Shown piece by piece: positions 52,610 through 60,340 of a stretch of DNA of 64,000 bases. The stretch is from contig NZ_JBPCZH010000001.1 in the NCBI RefSeq assembly GCF_051251085.1, positions 124,001 through 188,000 of the forward strand. The letters run 5' to 3'. Both the position numbers and the translations under genes were made by a program. The notes under the pieces were generated by a model. That model made no database searches. It was not told the DNA's origin and saw only the letters and a program-made list of their open reading frames with translations. The number at the start of each line of letters is the position of its first letter. Positions within the stretch are counted from its first letter, which is position 1. The stretch comes from Cernens ardua. GTDB taxonomy: Bacteria > Pseudomonadota > Gammaproteobacteria > Pseudomonadales > Halomonadaceae.

Positions 52610-53989
52610 TTGCCTTCACCCAATGAATTTTCTTCCACCAGTTCACTCCATGGGCAGAGACGTCATTCGTGGATCGCACGCCATCGCGGTGGTATTGCGT
52701 TGACCATTTCCTTAGCGGGATTCGTGGCTGCAGAAGTACAATCAGCCCTTGGGGTTCTGCCTTCTGTAGCCTCCCAATTGTGTGTAGCTGCCTTTGAAGG
52801 CGCATTGGTAGGGAGCCTCGCAGACTGGTTTGCTGTTACTGCGCTATTCAAGAAAATACCTCTACCTGTCCTAAGCCGACATACGGATTTGATTGCACAG
52901 AAGCGTGACTCACTGAGTCGTGGCATTGTGGATATGGTGGAAAACGAATGGCTGTCGCCCACCGCCTTGCGCAAGCATCTGGAACGCTTTTCGTTTGCCG
53001 AGATGATCCTTCGTCGTGTGGATACTGCAGAAGGGCAGGCAACGCTAAGCCGACTTTCACGCAGACAATTGTTGAAAGCAGTAGAGTGGCTGGATGATCC
53101 GCGCTGTTTGCATGCGGTTGATATATTGTCGAACAAATTGGTCGAACGCTTCGATGTGGCTCAGCAACTCGCACCCTTTTTGCGCCGCCTCTCAAAGGAT
53201 AAAGAACTGCAAGACAGGCTATGGCACGGCGCTATGGCTGTATTGGAGCGTGTCCTGCGTGACCCTCAGCTACTGACGATTCTCAGCGATATTTTGCTCG
53301 ATCAAATGGAAAGTTTGTCGAATGAAGGGCGTTGGAAATCGGTAAAAGTATGGGTAGGCAAGCAGTTTCTGGATGGAGAGGATGATCGCGACAAGGTTGA
53401 ACGCCTGCTTACACGCTTGCTCAATAGTGCTCAGGAACAGCTGGAAGAGATCGAACATGATCAAGCTCATCCATTACGCCTTCGTATGCGGGCGTTATTG
53501 GTTATTACTGCGCGACACTTGGAGCACAATAAGGATAGCCGCTTGGCTTCCTTGCTGGAACGCAGTAAATGGCAGTTATTCAATGCTTATCAGGAGCAGC
53601 AGGGCAGCCGCTCGTGGATACACTTTGCGCAGCGTTGGTTGACGGAGCAATTGAGTGACAGTAGCTCCACCTTAAGCCAGTTAGTGGGTAGGGGCGTCAA
53701 TCAGTTGATTCAGCAGCAATTGGGAAACCCCGGTGTTCGCAAGAAACTGGATCAGCGAATCCGACAATGGGCGGGGCAATTGCTTAATGAGTATCCGCAT
53801 GCCGTGGGTGACGTTGTACGAGAGTCGTTATCCGAAGCAAGTATGCCGACAGAGAAACTGGTGAGTCAGATAGAAGAGCGCGTCGGTCCGGACCTTCAAT
53901 GGATTCGGGTCAATGGCGCAGTCGTGGGAGGAACTGTCGCGTTGATGATTACTGCACTTCGCCTGAGTATCCTGGCATTCTTTTCGTAA
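52610..53989 (+). CDS. DUF445 family membrane protein
   Basis: About 459 residues, similar to E. coli YjiN. Two membrane segments: near the N terminus ALTISLAGFVAAEVQSALG, with the family motif GALVGSLADWFAVTALF, and at the very C terminus (AVVGGTVALMITALRLSILA). A long cytoplasmic or periplasmic helical domain lies between. The function is unknown. The start is uncertain; TTG 52610 has GGAG 6 bp upstream, and TTG 52544 lacks such a site. Convergent with the KfrA-like gene. Confidence 0.85.
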   Translation: MPSPNEFSSTSSLHGQRRHSWIARHRGGIALTISLAGFVAAEVQSALGVLPSVASQLCVAAFEGALVGSLADWFAVTALFKKIPLPVLSRHTDLIAQKRDSLSRGIVDMVENEWLSPTALRKHLERFSFAEMILRRVDTAEGQATLSRLSRRQLLKAVEWLDDPRCLHAVDILSNKLVERFDVAQQLAPFLRRLSKDKELQDRLWHGAMAVLERVLRDPQLLTILSDILLDQMESLSNEGRWKSVKVWVGKQFLDGEDDRDKVERLLTRLLNSAQEQLEEIEHDQAHPLRLRMRALLVITARHLEHNKDSRLASLLERSKWQLFNAYQEQQGSRSWIHFAQRWLTEQLSDSSSTLSQLVGRGVNQLIQQQLGNPGVRKKLDQRIRQWAGQLLNEYPHAVGDVVRESLSEASMPTEKLVSQIEERVGPDLQWIRVNGAVVGGTVALMITALRLSILAFFS

Positions 53990-54049
53990 CCACAATACCG
54001 TTCAGCTTTCATGAGATATCGCCGGCTTCTCATGGAACAATAAAACTTT

Positions 54050-54143
54050 CCCTTCAATGGCAAATTCCGTTCAACAGAAAAAGAGAGTCATTGAAGGGAT
54101 TGTTATTAAAGAAACCGGTATTGAAGAAATAGTCATTGAAGGG
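54050..54143. repeat. Three copies of a 10-bp element
   Basis: CCCTTCAATG at 54050-54059 is complementary to CATTGAAGGG at 54089-54098 and again at 54134-54143. The last two are parts of AGTCATTGAAGGG (13 bp) 45 bp apart. The first and second copies can form a 10-bp stem with a 29-nt loop in the gap between convergent genes. Confidence 0.8.
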
Positions 54144-54146
54144 GTG

Positions 54147-55112
54147 TCAGTAAATAAAGGGCGGTGCAGGGGTACGTGAAACACGCTCCTGTAATACCCG
54201 AAGCTCTGTGCGAACGCGGTTAAGCTCTTTGTTGCGTTCCTCAAGATCACGTTCGAGTCGCTCATTACGAGCACGTGTTTCTGTCAATGTTTGCTCTACC
54301 TGCTGGGTATGAGCAATCAAATCGCGATGCCGTCGTTCTTCATCCTGAAGGGCATGACGTTTCTGCTCGATCTGGGAATTCAATTTGTTCAGGCGTTCTT
54401 CCAACTGTTCTGTTTGGCGACGTGCCTGTTTTTCGAGTTCCGCTTTTTCCTTTCGGGCGCTATCCAGCAGTTGCATTAACCGGTTCTCGGCCGTTTCGTT
54501 ACGCGCTTCTTCTTGCGCAAGCCGTTTACGATGTGCGGTTTCCTGTGTACTCAATGCATTCTGATGTTCACGATCCTGCCGGTCGCGTTCCTGTGATAAC
54601 TGCGCAATTTGCTTGTCTCTGACTTCAAGACGATGTTCCCGCTCTTCAACCTGCGCAGTGGCTTGTGAAAGCTCACTTTCAACTCGTGCCAGATTGGATG
54701 TTTTTTCTTCAAGGCGTACCAGTGTTGCATCCAGCCGTTCATTCAACGCAGCAAAGCGCTGATCTGCATCCTCGGCATGCCGTTTTGACTGATCTGCCTG
54801 TGAGCGCGCTTCGGCAATACTGTTATCCGCCTGGCGGCGATAGAACTTGAGGCCTTCATAAGCTTCCTCCTGCGCCTGTTGCCATAGGCCCAGCAGGGCA
54901 TCCTTCAGACGTTCCGGGATATTCTGAGGAAGGGGAACGTCCCGATTCTGCTCACGACGATTTCGCCATTCGCGTAAATGATCGCTGATGGTCGTAAAGC
55001 TACCTGTCCCTAGCTCTTCACGAATGCGCTGTACTGTCGGGACGGCATCGCGTTCGATCAAGGCTTCGATCGCGCGCTGTACGTCTTCATATTGAATGCC
55101 AATGCGAGCCAT
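54147..55112 (-). CDS. KfrA-like coiled-coil DNA-binding protein
   Basis: About 322 residues. The N terminus (ARIGIQYEDVQRAIEALIE, then RIREELGTGSFTTISDHLREW) matches the KfrA-type DNA-binding domain known from plasmid-encoded autoregulatory proteins. From residue about 90 to 310 it is one long coiled coil, rich in Glu, Gln, Arg and Leu heptads, with no other domain. KfrA-family proteins bind DNA by the N-terminal helix-turn-helix and self-assemble by the coil; on chromosomes their role is unknown, perhaps nucleoid organisation. I start at ATG 55112, which opens with MARIG, typical of the family. It lies alone between DUF445 and sufE. Confidence 0.8.
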   Translation of the reverse strand: MARIGIQYEDVQRAIEALIERDAVPTVQRIREELGTGSFTTISDHLREWRNRREQNRDVPLPQNIPERLKDALLGLWQQAQEEAYEGLKFYRRQADNSIAEARSQADQSKRHAEDADQRFAALNERLDATLVRLEEKTSNLARVESELSQATAQVEEREHRLEVRDKQIAQLSQERDRQDREHQNALSTQETAHRKRLAQEEARNETAENRLMQLLDSARKEKAELEKQARRQTEQLEERLNKLNSQIEQKRHALQDEERRHRDLIAHTQQVEQTLTETRARNERLERDLEERNKELNRVRTELRVLQERVSRTPAPPFIY

Positions 55113-55518
55113 AGCGATATCACTCTTGTTGCGTTGCAAATAGTCATGAATGAAACCGTTACTCATGTGTAATGCACACAAGAGGAGGTTCCAGGCATCT
55201 TCAGCGTGAATAGGGGAAACATAACAACGTTTATCCGAAGTGACACATAATCCCTTTCACATGCGCTTATTTTATCTGAGTTTGTGTCTGATACCTAGCA
55301 TTATTTGATAATACGTAATGCCATAATTACATTATGATTTCATTTGACTGTCACAATCTTACCCATCCCTCGTTTTCTGCATGTTCGCATTTGGCAAATT
55401 TACGTTGAAAGTTGCAGTGAAGGGTAGGGAAGCTGGATAATTGGAATAATTAAATGTCATGCCCTACAGGCATGCTATCTCCCAATAATTTTGGCAGTCG
55501 TACGTAACAGGAGCCCGC
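55113..55518. other. Intergenic between kfrA-like gene and sufE
   Basis: About 400 bp. A short stem-loop (CATGCC/GGCATG with a 5-nt loop, 55458-55474) lies 45 bp before the sufE ATG, in its probable leader. Nothing else recognised. Confidence 0.5.
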
Positions 55519-55932
55519 ATGAGCCATACGCAACAGGCGGTAGATGAACTCAAGGAAGAGTTTGGATTTTTCGATAACTGGATGGATCGTTATCAGTACA
55601 TCATGGATTTGGGTAAAGCATTGCCAGCGTTTCCCGATGAATGGAAAACCGCCGAGTACCGGATTGATGGATGCCAGTCCAACGTGTGGTTTCATCATGA
55701 ATTCAAGGAGGGTGTTTTGCATTTTGATGCCAGCTCGGACGCTGCAATTGTGACCGGCCTGGTGGCCATTGTACTGCGTGTTTTCAATGATCGGCATCCG
55801 CAGGAAATTCTTGATACCCCAACAGATATACTTAAGGAACTAGGGTTAGAGCAGCATCTTTCTCCCACACGTAATAATGGTCTACACGCCATGTTGGGGC
55901 ATATCTATACGCTAGCAAGCCAACATGCCTAA
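55519..55932 (+). CDS. sufE: SufE-family sulfur acceptor
   Basis: Accepts persulfide sulfur from the cysteine desulfurase SufS (or CsdA) for Fe-S cluster assembly. The 137-residue protein carries the active cysteine in YRIDGCQSNVW, with the surrounding RYQYIMDLGKALPAFPDEWK and SDAAIVTGLVAIVLRVFND blocks. No sufS or csdA is adjacent; CsdE is a paralogous alternative. The ATG is 15 bp after a T-rich leader without a clear ribosome binding site other than AGGAG at 55508-55512. Confidence 0.92.
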   Translation: MSHTQQAVDELKEEFGFFDNWMDRYQYIMDLGKALPAFPDEWKTAEYRIDGCQSNVWFHHEFKEGVLHFDASSDAAIVTGLVAIVLRVFNDRHPQEILDTPTDILKELGLEQHLSPTRNNGLHAMLGHIYTLASQHA

Positions 55933-56092
55933 CCAAAAGGGGCATGGCTAATCAGCCGGAATGCTGGGGAAGAGGGGCAGGAAAGTGCATACAGGCATCA
56001 ACACTATGGGGACTGAGGCAATCAGAGGTCATTGATAACGTTTATCAAAGATAATGATTAATCTGAACACTGATCATGGAAGAGCTAATAAA

Positions 56093-56120
56093 GTCGCTAA
56101 TGAAATGTCGCTAATGAAAT
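56093..56120. repeat. 14-bp tandem duplication beyond yidD
   Basis: GTCGCTAATGAAAT twice in direct succession (56093-56106 and 56107-56120), identical, lying 7 bp beyond the yidD stop codon. Confidence 0.95.
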
Positions 56121-56127
56121 AAAAGGG

Positions 56128-56433
56128 TTAGTGCTTTTTACTCGTCTGTGTTTCCCTGGCATTTTTAGTGTCACAATGGCAACTTCCCGGGACTTCATCA
56201 ATGCCGCCGGGGTGGAGTGGGTGGCATTTTGCGATGCGTTTAAGGGCCAGCCAACCGCCGTAAAAAGGCCCATGTAGCTTAAGAGCCTGTAATGCATAAT
56301 TCGAACAGCTTGGGTAAAAGCGACATTTGGGCCCCAATAACGGGCTAATCGCGTACTGATAAAGTTTGATCAATCCAATCAACGGCCACGCAAGTACCTT
56401 GTGAGCCGTTTTGTCCTTTTTGCCCAGCGCCAT
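56128..56433 (-). CDS. yidD: Membrane protein insertion efficiency factor YidD
   Basis: Small membrane-associated protein that helps YidC and Sec insert inner-membrane proteins. The family signature KLYQYAISPLLGPKCRFYPSCSNYALQAL is present, with three conserved cysteines (KCRFYPSC and a further CHPLHPGG). About 101 residues with a short hydrophilic C-terminal tail. It is normally located between rnpA and yidC; here it overlaps the stop of hisI (TAATG at 56432-56436) and is the second gene of a hisI-yidD pair. Confidence 0.94.
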   Translation of the reverse strand: MALGKKDKTAHKVLAWPLIGLIKLYQYAISPLLGPKCRFYPSCSNYALQALKLHGPFYGGWLALKRIAKCHPLHPGGIDEVPGSCHCDTKNARETQTSKKH

Positions 56434-56876
56434 TAATGTGCCCCGTATAATTCATCAGCATCTATCATGGGAGCGTTGATAACTTTTGCTTCAGAAGTAT
56501 TAAGTGCCGTATAGAAACAACTTTTTCGTCCCGTGTGGCAGGCTGGCCCCGTTTGATCAACCTTGAGCAATAGGGTATCTCCATCACAATCCAGAAAAGC
56601 TTCCCGTAATAGTTGAATCTGACCGGATTGCTCGCCCTTGCGCCAAAAACGCGAGCGCGAACGGGACCAATAACAGACTCGCCCCGTATCCAATGTCTCT
56701 TCAAGTGCGGCGCGATTCATCCAGGCCATCATCAGTACCTCTCCACTGTCATGTTGTTGCGCAATGGCAGGGATAAGGCCATCCACATTCCACGGGATAG
56801 CATTCAATACATCCTCTAGGGCATAGGTGCTGCCCGTAGGTGATTTTTCGATTTGCTTGAAAAGATCTGAAGGCAC
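56433..56876 (-). CDS. hisI: Phosphoribosyl-AMP cyclohydrolase HisI
   Basis: Third step of histidine synthesis, opening the purine ring of phosphoribosyl-AMP. The 147-residue protein has only the HisI part, without the HisE pyrophosphohydrolase fused in E. coli. Motifs: GEVLMMAWMN, VCYWSRSRSRFWRKGE, and DQTGPACHTGRKSCFY, with the zinc-binding cysteines. The GTG start is the longest choice and no ribosome binding site supports it, so the exact start is uncertain. HisE must lie elsewhere, as must other his genes. Confidence 0.93.
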   Translation of the reverse strand: MPSDLFKQIEKSPTGSTYALEDVLNAIPWNVDGLIPAIAQQHDSGEVLMMAWMNRAALEETLDTGRVCYWSRSRSRFWRKGEQSGQIQLLREAFLDCDGDTLLLKVDQTGPACHTGRKSCFYTALNTSEAKVINAPMIDADELYGAH

Positions 56877-56959
56877 TTTAAATTTCCGTTACACCAGGAA
56901 GTTATATTAATGGCTAACGCCAATCCGATATAAATGATTCAATATACAAGGATATCAGT

Positions 56960-56991
56960 CGGTTAATTACTTATGCGGTTAATTACTTATG
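56960..56991. repeat. 16-bp tandem duplication at the zur 3' end
   Basis: CGGTTAATTACTTATG occurs twice in direct succession (56960-56975 and 56976-56991), identical. The second copy contains the stop codon of the Zur gene, so the end of the gene has been duplicated. Confidence 0.95.
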
Positions 56992-57450
56992 TTGGCACTC
57001 CGCACAAAGGCCTGTGAGCTCGATAGTCTGTTTTTCCAACGTGAAATTGCGTTTCGCCAGTAAGTCTGTGAGGACATCAACGACTTCAGGTTCGTGCATC
57101 TCTTCTACACGCCCACAATTCCGGCAAATGATTAACTGGAACCCTTGCGTGTGTGTAGGTTTCGGTTCGGGGCATGGGCATGCGATAAATGCATTTTGCG
57201 ACTCGATACGATGAACAAATCCCTGTTCCATCAAAAAATCCAGTGCGCGATAAACAGTGGGTGGGCGGGCTGATGCATGCTCACTGGAAAGTTTATCAAG
57301 CAATTCGTAGGCTTTCAGTCCTCTGGGGGCCTCACTGACCAATTCGAATACACGGCGGCGGATGGGAGTAAAACGTACACCCTGATCCCGACAACGCTGC
57401 TCTGCCATTTTGGTCAGCTCAGCGGTCGAAGCATTGTGATTACAGTGCAT
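56983..57450 (-). CDS. zur: Zinc uptake regulator Zur (Fur family)
   Basis: Fur-family metalloregulator, 155 residues. The pattern of its C-terminal metal sites (IICRNCGRVEEMHEP and LTGLCAECQHK) with two CxxC pairs is that of Zur, which represses zinc uptake genes when zinc is plentiful. The winged-helix DNA-binding region is at residues 20-85 (RFTPIRRRVFELVS, PPTVYRALDFLMEQGFVHRI). A stretch CPCPEP in the middle is unusual and adds two cysteines. ATG 57450 has GGAG 6 bp upstream. A candidate Zur operator lies just before the gene. No zinc transporter is adjacent. Confidence 0.88.
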   Translation of the reverse strand: MHCNHNASTAELTKMAEQRCRDQGVRFTPIRRRVFELVSEAPRGLKAYELLDKLSSEHASARPPTVYRALDFLMEQGFVHRIESQNAFIACPCPEPKPTHTQGFQLIICRNCGRVEEMHEPEVVDVLTDLLAKRNFTLEKQTIELTGLCAECQHK

Positions 57451-57480
57451 ATCAACTCCAACTTATAGATATCATCGATG

Positions 57481-57493
57481 TGATATTATAGCA
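57481..57493. promoter_or_regulatory. Candidate Zur box upstream of zur
   Basis: TGATAT-T-ATAGCA, an inverted repeat with one mismatch, centred 37 bp before the zur ATG. It resembles the AT-rich palindromes bound by Zur (TGTTATAnTATAACA). Short and degenerate, so only a candidate for autoregulation. Confidence 0.3.
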
Positions 57494-57658
57494 CTTTTCC
57501 CCACAAAATGGCCTTGGTTTAGGAGAATGTGCCAAGCAGATGTTGAAAAAAACAGGAGTTTCAGTTGATGAAGCACGGTAAAGACAGGCCCTTTCCGCAC
57601 TGAGACGAACAGGGCCAAAACGGCAATCCCAGTAACTGATTGCCAATTAGTGCAAAAA

Positions 57659-58630
57659 TCAGCGCGTCGGAAGATCCACGTCACTAAAGAGAGCGGGTAT
57701 TTCACTACTGGGTGTAGTCAACGCTTCCTCGATCGTCGCCGCATCCAGATGAGCGGCAAAACGATTGATAAAATCATACATGTAGCGACGCATGAAAGTA
57801 CCTCGTCTTAACGACAATCGTGTCGTCGATGACGAGAACAAATGCCCCGCATCGATAGCCACCAGATCCTGATCGCGTTCATTTTCGATAGCCATGTGCG
57901 CGACGATCCCAACCCCCAGTCCAAGACGCACATAGGTTTTAATAACATCAGCATCCACAGCAGTCAGCACAACATCAGGCGTTAGCCCAGCCGCAATGAA
58001 AGCATCATCCAGTTGAGAACGACCAGTAAACCCATAGGTATAAGTGACAATGGGGTATTCGACCAGTTGCTCAAGTGTCGGCTTTTTATTCTCCGCCAGC
58101 GGATGATCCCTGGGGACCAATAGCCAACGGTTCCAGCGATAGCAGGGAAGTGATACCAGATCAGCGTACATATCCAGCGATTCCGTGCAAACGGCAAAAT
58201 CGGCTTGCCCATCCGATACCATTTGGCCGATTTGTCGCGGCGTTCCCTGATGAATGTGAAGAGTTACATTGGGATAACGTTTTCTGAATGCCTGAATGAT
58301 CGGGGGCAACGCATACCGGGCCTGTGTATGAGTGGTTGCGATCGACAAGCTGCCTTTTCTTTCATCACTGTGTTCCTGAGCAATTCGTTTGATTTTGTCG
58401 GCGCGATGGAGGATATCGCCTGCAATTTCAATAATCTGCTGCCCACTTTCTGTTACATGGCTGAAGTGTTTCCCTCGGCGAGCAAAAATCTCGATACCCA
58501 GCTCATCCTCCAATTGGCGAATTTGTTTGGAAACACCCGGCTGGGACGTGTAAAGGTTACTGGCCGTCAGTGATACATTCAGATTGTTGCTGGCCACCTC
58601 CCAGATATAACGCAACTGCTGCAATTTCAT
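57659..58630 (-). CDS. cysB: LysR-family regulator CysB
   Basis: Activator of sulfate assimilation and cysteine synthesis genes; N-acetylserine is the inducer in enteric bacteria. The 323-residue protein has the typical N-terminal helix-turn-helix (TASNLYTSQPGVSKQIRQLEDELG, residues 18-41) and the effector domain with ATTHTQARYALPPIIQAFRKRYP, IVTYTYGFTGRSQLD and LGLGVGIVAHMA. This string of motifs is specific to CysB/Cbl. The ATG at 58630 has GGGAG about 11 bp upstream; the frame is open a little further, but the motif MKLQQLRYI is the known start. Confidence 0.94.
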   Translation of the reverse strand: MKLQQLRYIWEVASNNLNVSLTASNLYTSQPGVSKQIRQLEDELGIEIFARRGKHFSHVTESGQQIIEIAGDILHRADKIKRIAQEHSDERKGSLSIATTHTQARYALPPIIQAFRKRYPNVTLHIHQGTPRQIGQMVSDGQADFAVCTESLDMYADLVSLPCYRWNRWLLVPRDHPLAENKKPTLEQLVEYPIVTYTYGFTGRSQLDDAFIAAGLTPDVVLTAVDADVIKTYVRLGLGVGIVAHMAIENERDQDLVAIDAGHLFSSSTTRLSLRRGTFMRRYMYDFINRFAAHLDAATIEEALTTPSSEIPALFSDVDLPTR

Positions 58631-58997
58631 TACCAAATTCTCCCTATTTATAAGAGCCATCACCCTGTTCTGTAAGTGCTTGATATTTAGTGCTTGATAT
58701 TCAGTGCTGCGGTGTAGTGCTTACAGACAAGGAGGCAATTGTCTTATTCCACACTTGGTTATATTGAACGCGAGAATTGTTTTATATAAAAGGAATAAAA
58801 ATGAATTCCTATATTCATATAGGATATAAAAAAGCGGTTTTTAAGGCGTTACGGGAGAAGCATATTAGGTCTTGCAGTGCTGCATGTACTTTTGGTTATA
58901 AGACCTAGTGTGAATAGTGTCTCTTAAGCAATTGAAATAGTCTCCGCTCTGGTGTGCTCAGCATAGTGTCTTCACTCAGTTTCCACGGGGTATCGGT
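58631..58997. promoter_or_regulatory. cysB-gntP divergent region with 14-bp repeats
   Basis: About 370 bp. AGTGCTTGATATTT (58675-58688), AGTGCTTGATATTC (58689-58702) and a partial third (AGTGCT at 58703) follow one another directly about 45 bp upstream of the cysB ATG. The right part is AT-rich. The repeats may be regulator sites for cysB, or a micro-duplication like others in the window. Confidence 0.55.
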
Positions 58998-60326
58998 ATG
59001 CCGCTAGTGATTCTTGCGATCGGTATTATTGCTTTATTTGGTCTTATGGTTGGGTGGAAACTGAATAGTTTTCTTGCCCTGATTATAGTGAGTCTGGGTA
59101 TAGGCATTGCCGAAGGTCTTTCTCTCAGCGATGTCATAAAAGCGGTCGAAAGCGGCATGGGGGACACCCTGGGGCACCTGGCGCTGGTCATCAGCTTTGG
59201 CGCGATGCTTGGCAAAATGATGGTAGATAGCGGCGGGGCGCAAGTCATTGCTGATACGTTGATTGCAAAATTTGGTCGCACCCATATCCGATGGGCCATG
59301 TGTGTGACCGGTTTCGTGGTTGGTTTGGCCCTTTTTTATGAAGTAGGATTCATTTTGTTGATACCGCTGGTCTTCGTGATCGCCCGTTCAGCAAAAATTC
59401 CGCTCTTTGAAGTAGGCATTCCCATGGCCGCGGCACTCTCGGCAACACACTGTTTTTTGCCGCCACACCCCGGTGCAACCGCGATTGCTCTCGTGTTCCA
59501 TGCTGATATCGGGCTCACATTGATTTATGGGCTTATTGTGGCTATTCCTACTGTGATCATCGCTGGCCCATTGCTATACCACACCATGAAAGATATGAAT
59601 CCCGCTATTCCTGAAACCCTTGGCGATATCGACGTTGGTGAGCTTCAGCGAACGCCGGGGTTTTGGATGAGCATCATGACCACGCTGATCCCCGTCATTT
59701 TGATGGCAGCGGCTTCTGCGGCTGAATGGGGCGGCATAAAAGGGGGCCTGTTGACGGATTTTCTTGAGTTTTTGGGAAACCCTGTCATCGCATTGCTCAT
59801 TGCCGTCCTGATTGGATTTTATACGTTTGGTTTCAAAGTAGGGCGGTCGTCTGCACAAGTCATGGAGTCTATAAAAAGCTCAGTGCTGGCGATTGCAATG
59901 ATCGTTTTGATTATTGGTGGTGGTGGCGCATTCAAACAGGTATTGGTTGATAGCGGGGTGGCGCACTATATCCAGCAACTGATGCAGGGCGCTTCGTTTT
60001 CCCCATTATTACTGGGGTGGCTGATCGCCGTCATTATGCGTATATCCGTAGGTTCAGCCACCGTTGCTGGATTAACCACCGCAGGGATGATGATTGGCGC
60101 TACTACGCATCAAAATGTCTCGGCTGAATTGATGGTATTGGCCATTGGAGCGGGAAGTGTATTTGGTGGGCCGCCCAATGACCCGGGCTTCTGGATGTTT
60201 AAAGAGTTTTTCAATCTCAGCGTGAAAGAAACTCTCCGTTCATGGAGTTTGATGGAATCCGTGATTTCCGTTTTTGGGCTGATTTTCGTTCTGATATTAA
60301 ATGAAGTCATTATGTTGATGTGGTAA
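58998..60326 (+). CDS. GntP-family gluconate/organic acid permease
   Basis: Proton-coupled inner-membrane transporter of the GntP family, 442 residues, about 12-14 helices. Signature blocks: LGHLALVISFGAMLGKMMVDSGGAQVIADTLI, ALFYEVGFILLIPLVFVIAR, PPHPGATAIA and GSATVAGLTTAGMM. Members take up gluconate, idonate, or D-serine or related acids; the substrate here is open because no kinase or catabolic gene is adjacent. The ATG is preceded by GGGG at 58985-58988 and a weak site. Convergent with the APH-like gene, only 14 bp apart. Confidence 0.92.
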   Translation: MPLVILAIGIIALFGLMVGWKLNSFLALIIVSLGIGIAEGLSLSDVIKAVESGMGDTLGHLALVISFGAMLGKMMVDSGGAQVIADTLIAKFGRTHIRWAMCVTGFVVGLALFYEVGFILLIPLVFVIARSAKIPLFEVGIPMAAALSATHCFLPPHPGATAIALVFHADIGLTLIYGLIVAIPTVIIAGPLLYHTMKDMNPAIPETLGDIDVGELQRTPGFWMSIMTTLIPVILMAAASAAEWGGIKGGLLTDFLEFLGNPVIALLIAVLIGFYTFGFKVGRSSAQVMESIKSSVLAIAMIVLIIGGGGAFKQVLVDSGVAHYIQQLMQGASFSPLLLGWLIAVIMRISVGSATVAGLTTAGMMIGATTHQNVSAELMVLAIGAGSVFGGPPNDPGFWMFKEFFNLSVKETLRSWSLMESVISVFGLIFVLILNEVIMLMW

Positions 60327-60340
60327 TGGGCAGGAGCCGG

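Noticed and set aside
54086..54168. Plus-strand frame with repeated VIEG-type residues
   Set aside because: It is a short frame created by the repeated CATTGAAGGG element, with no start signal, and its end overlaps the end of the KfrA-like gene.
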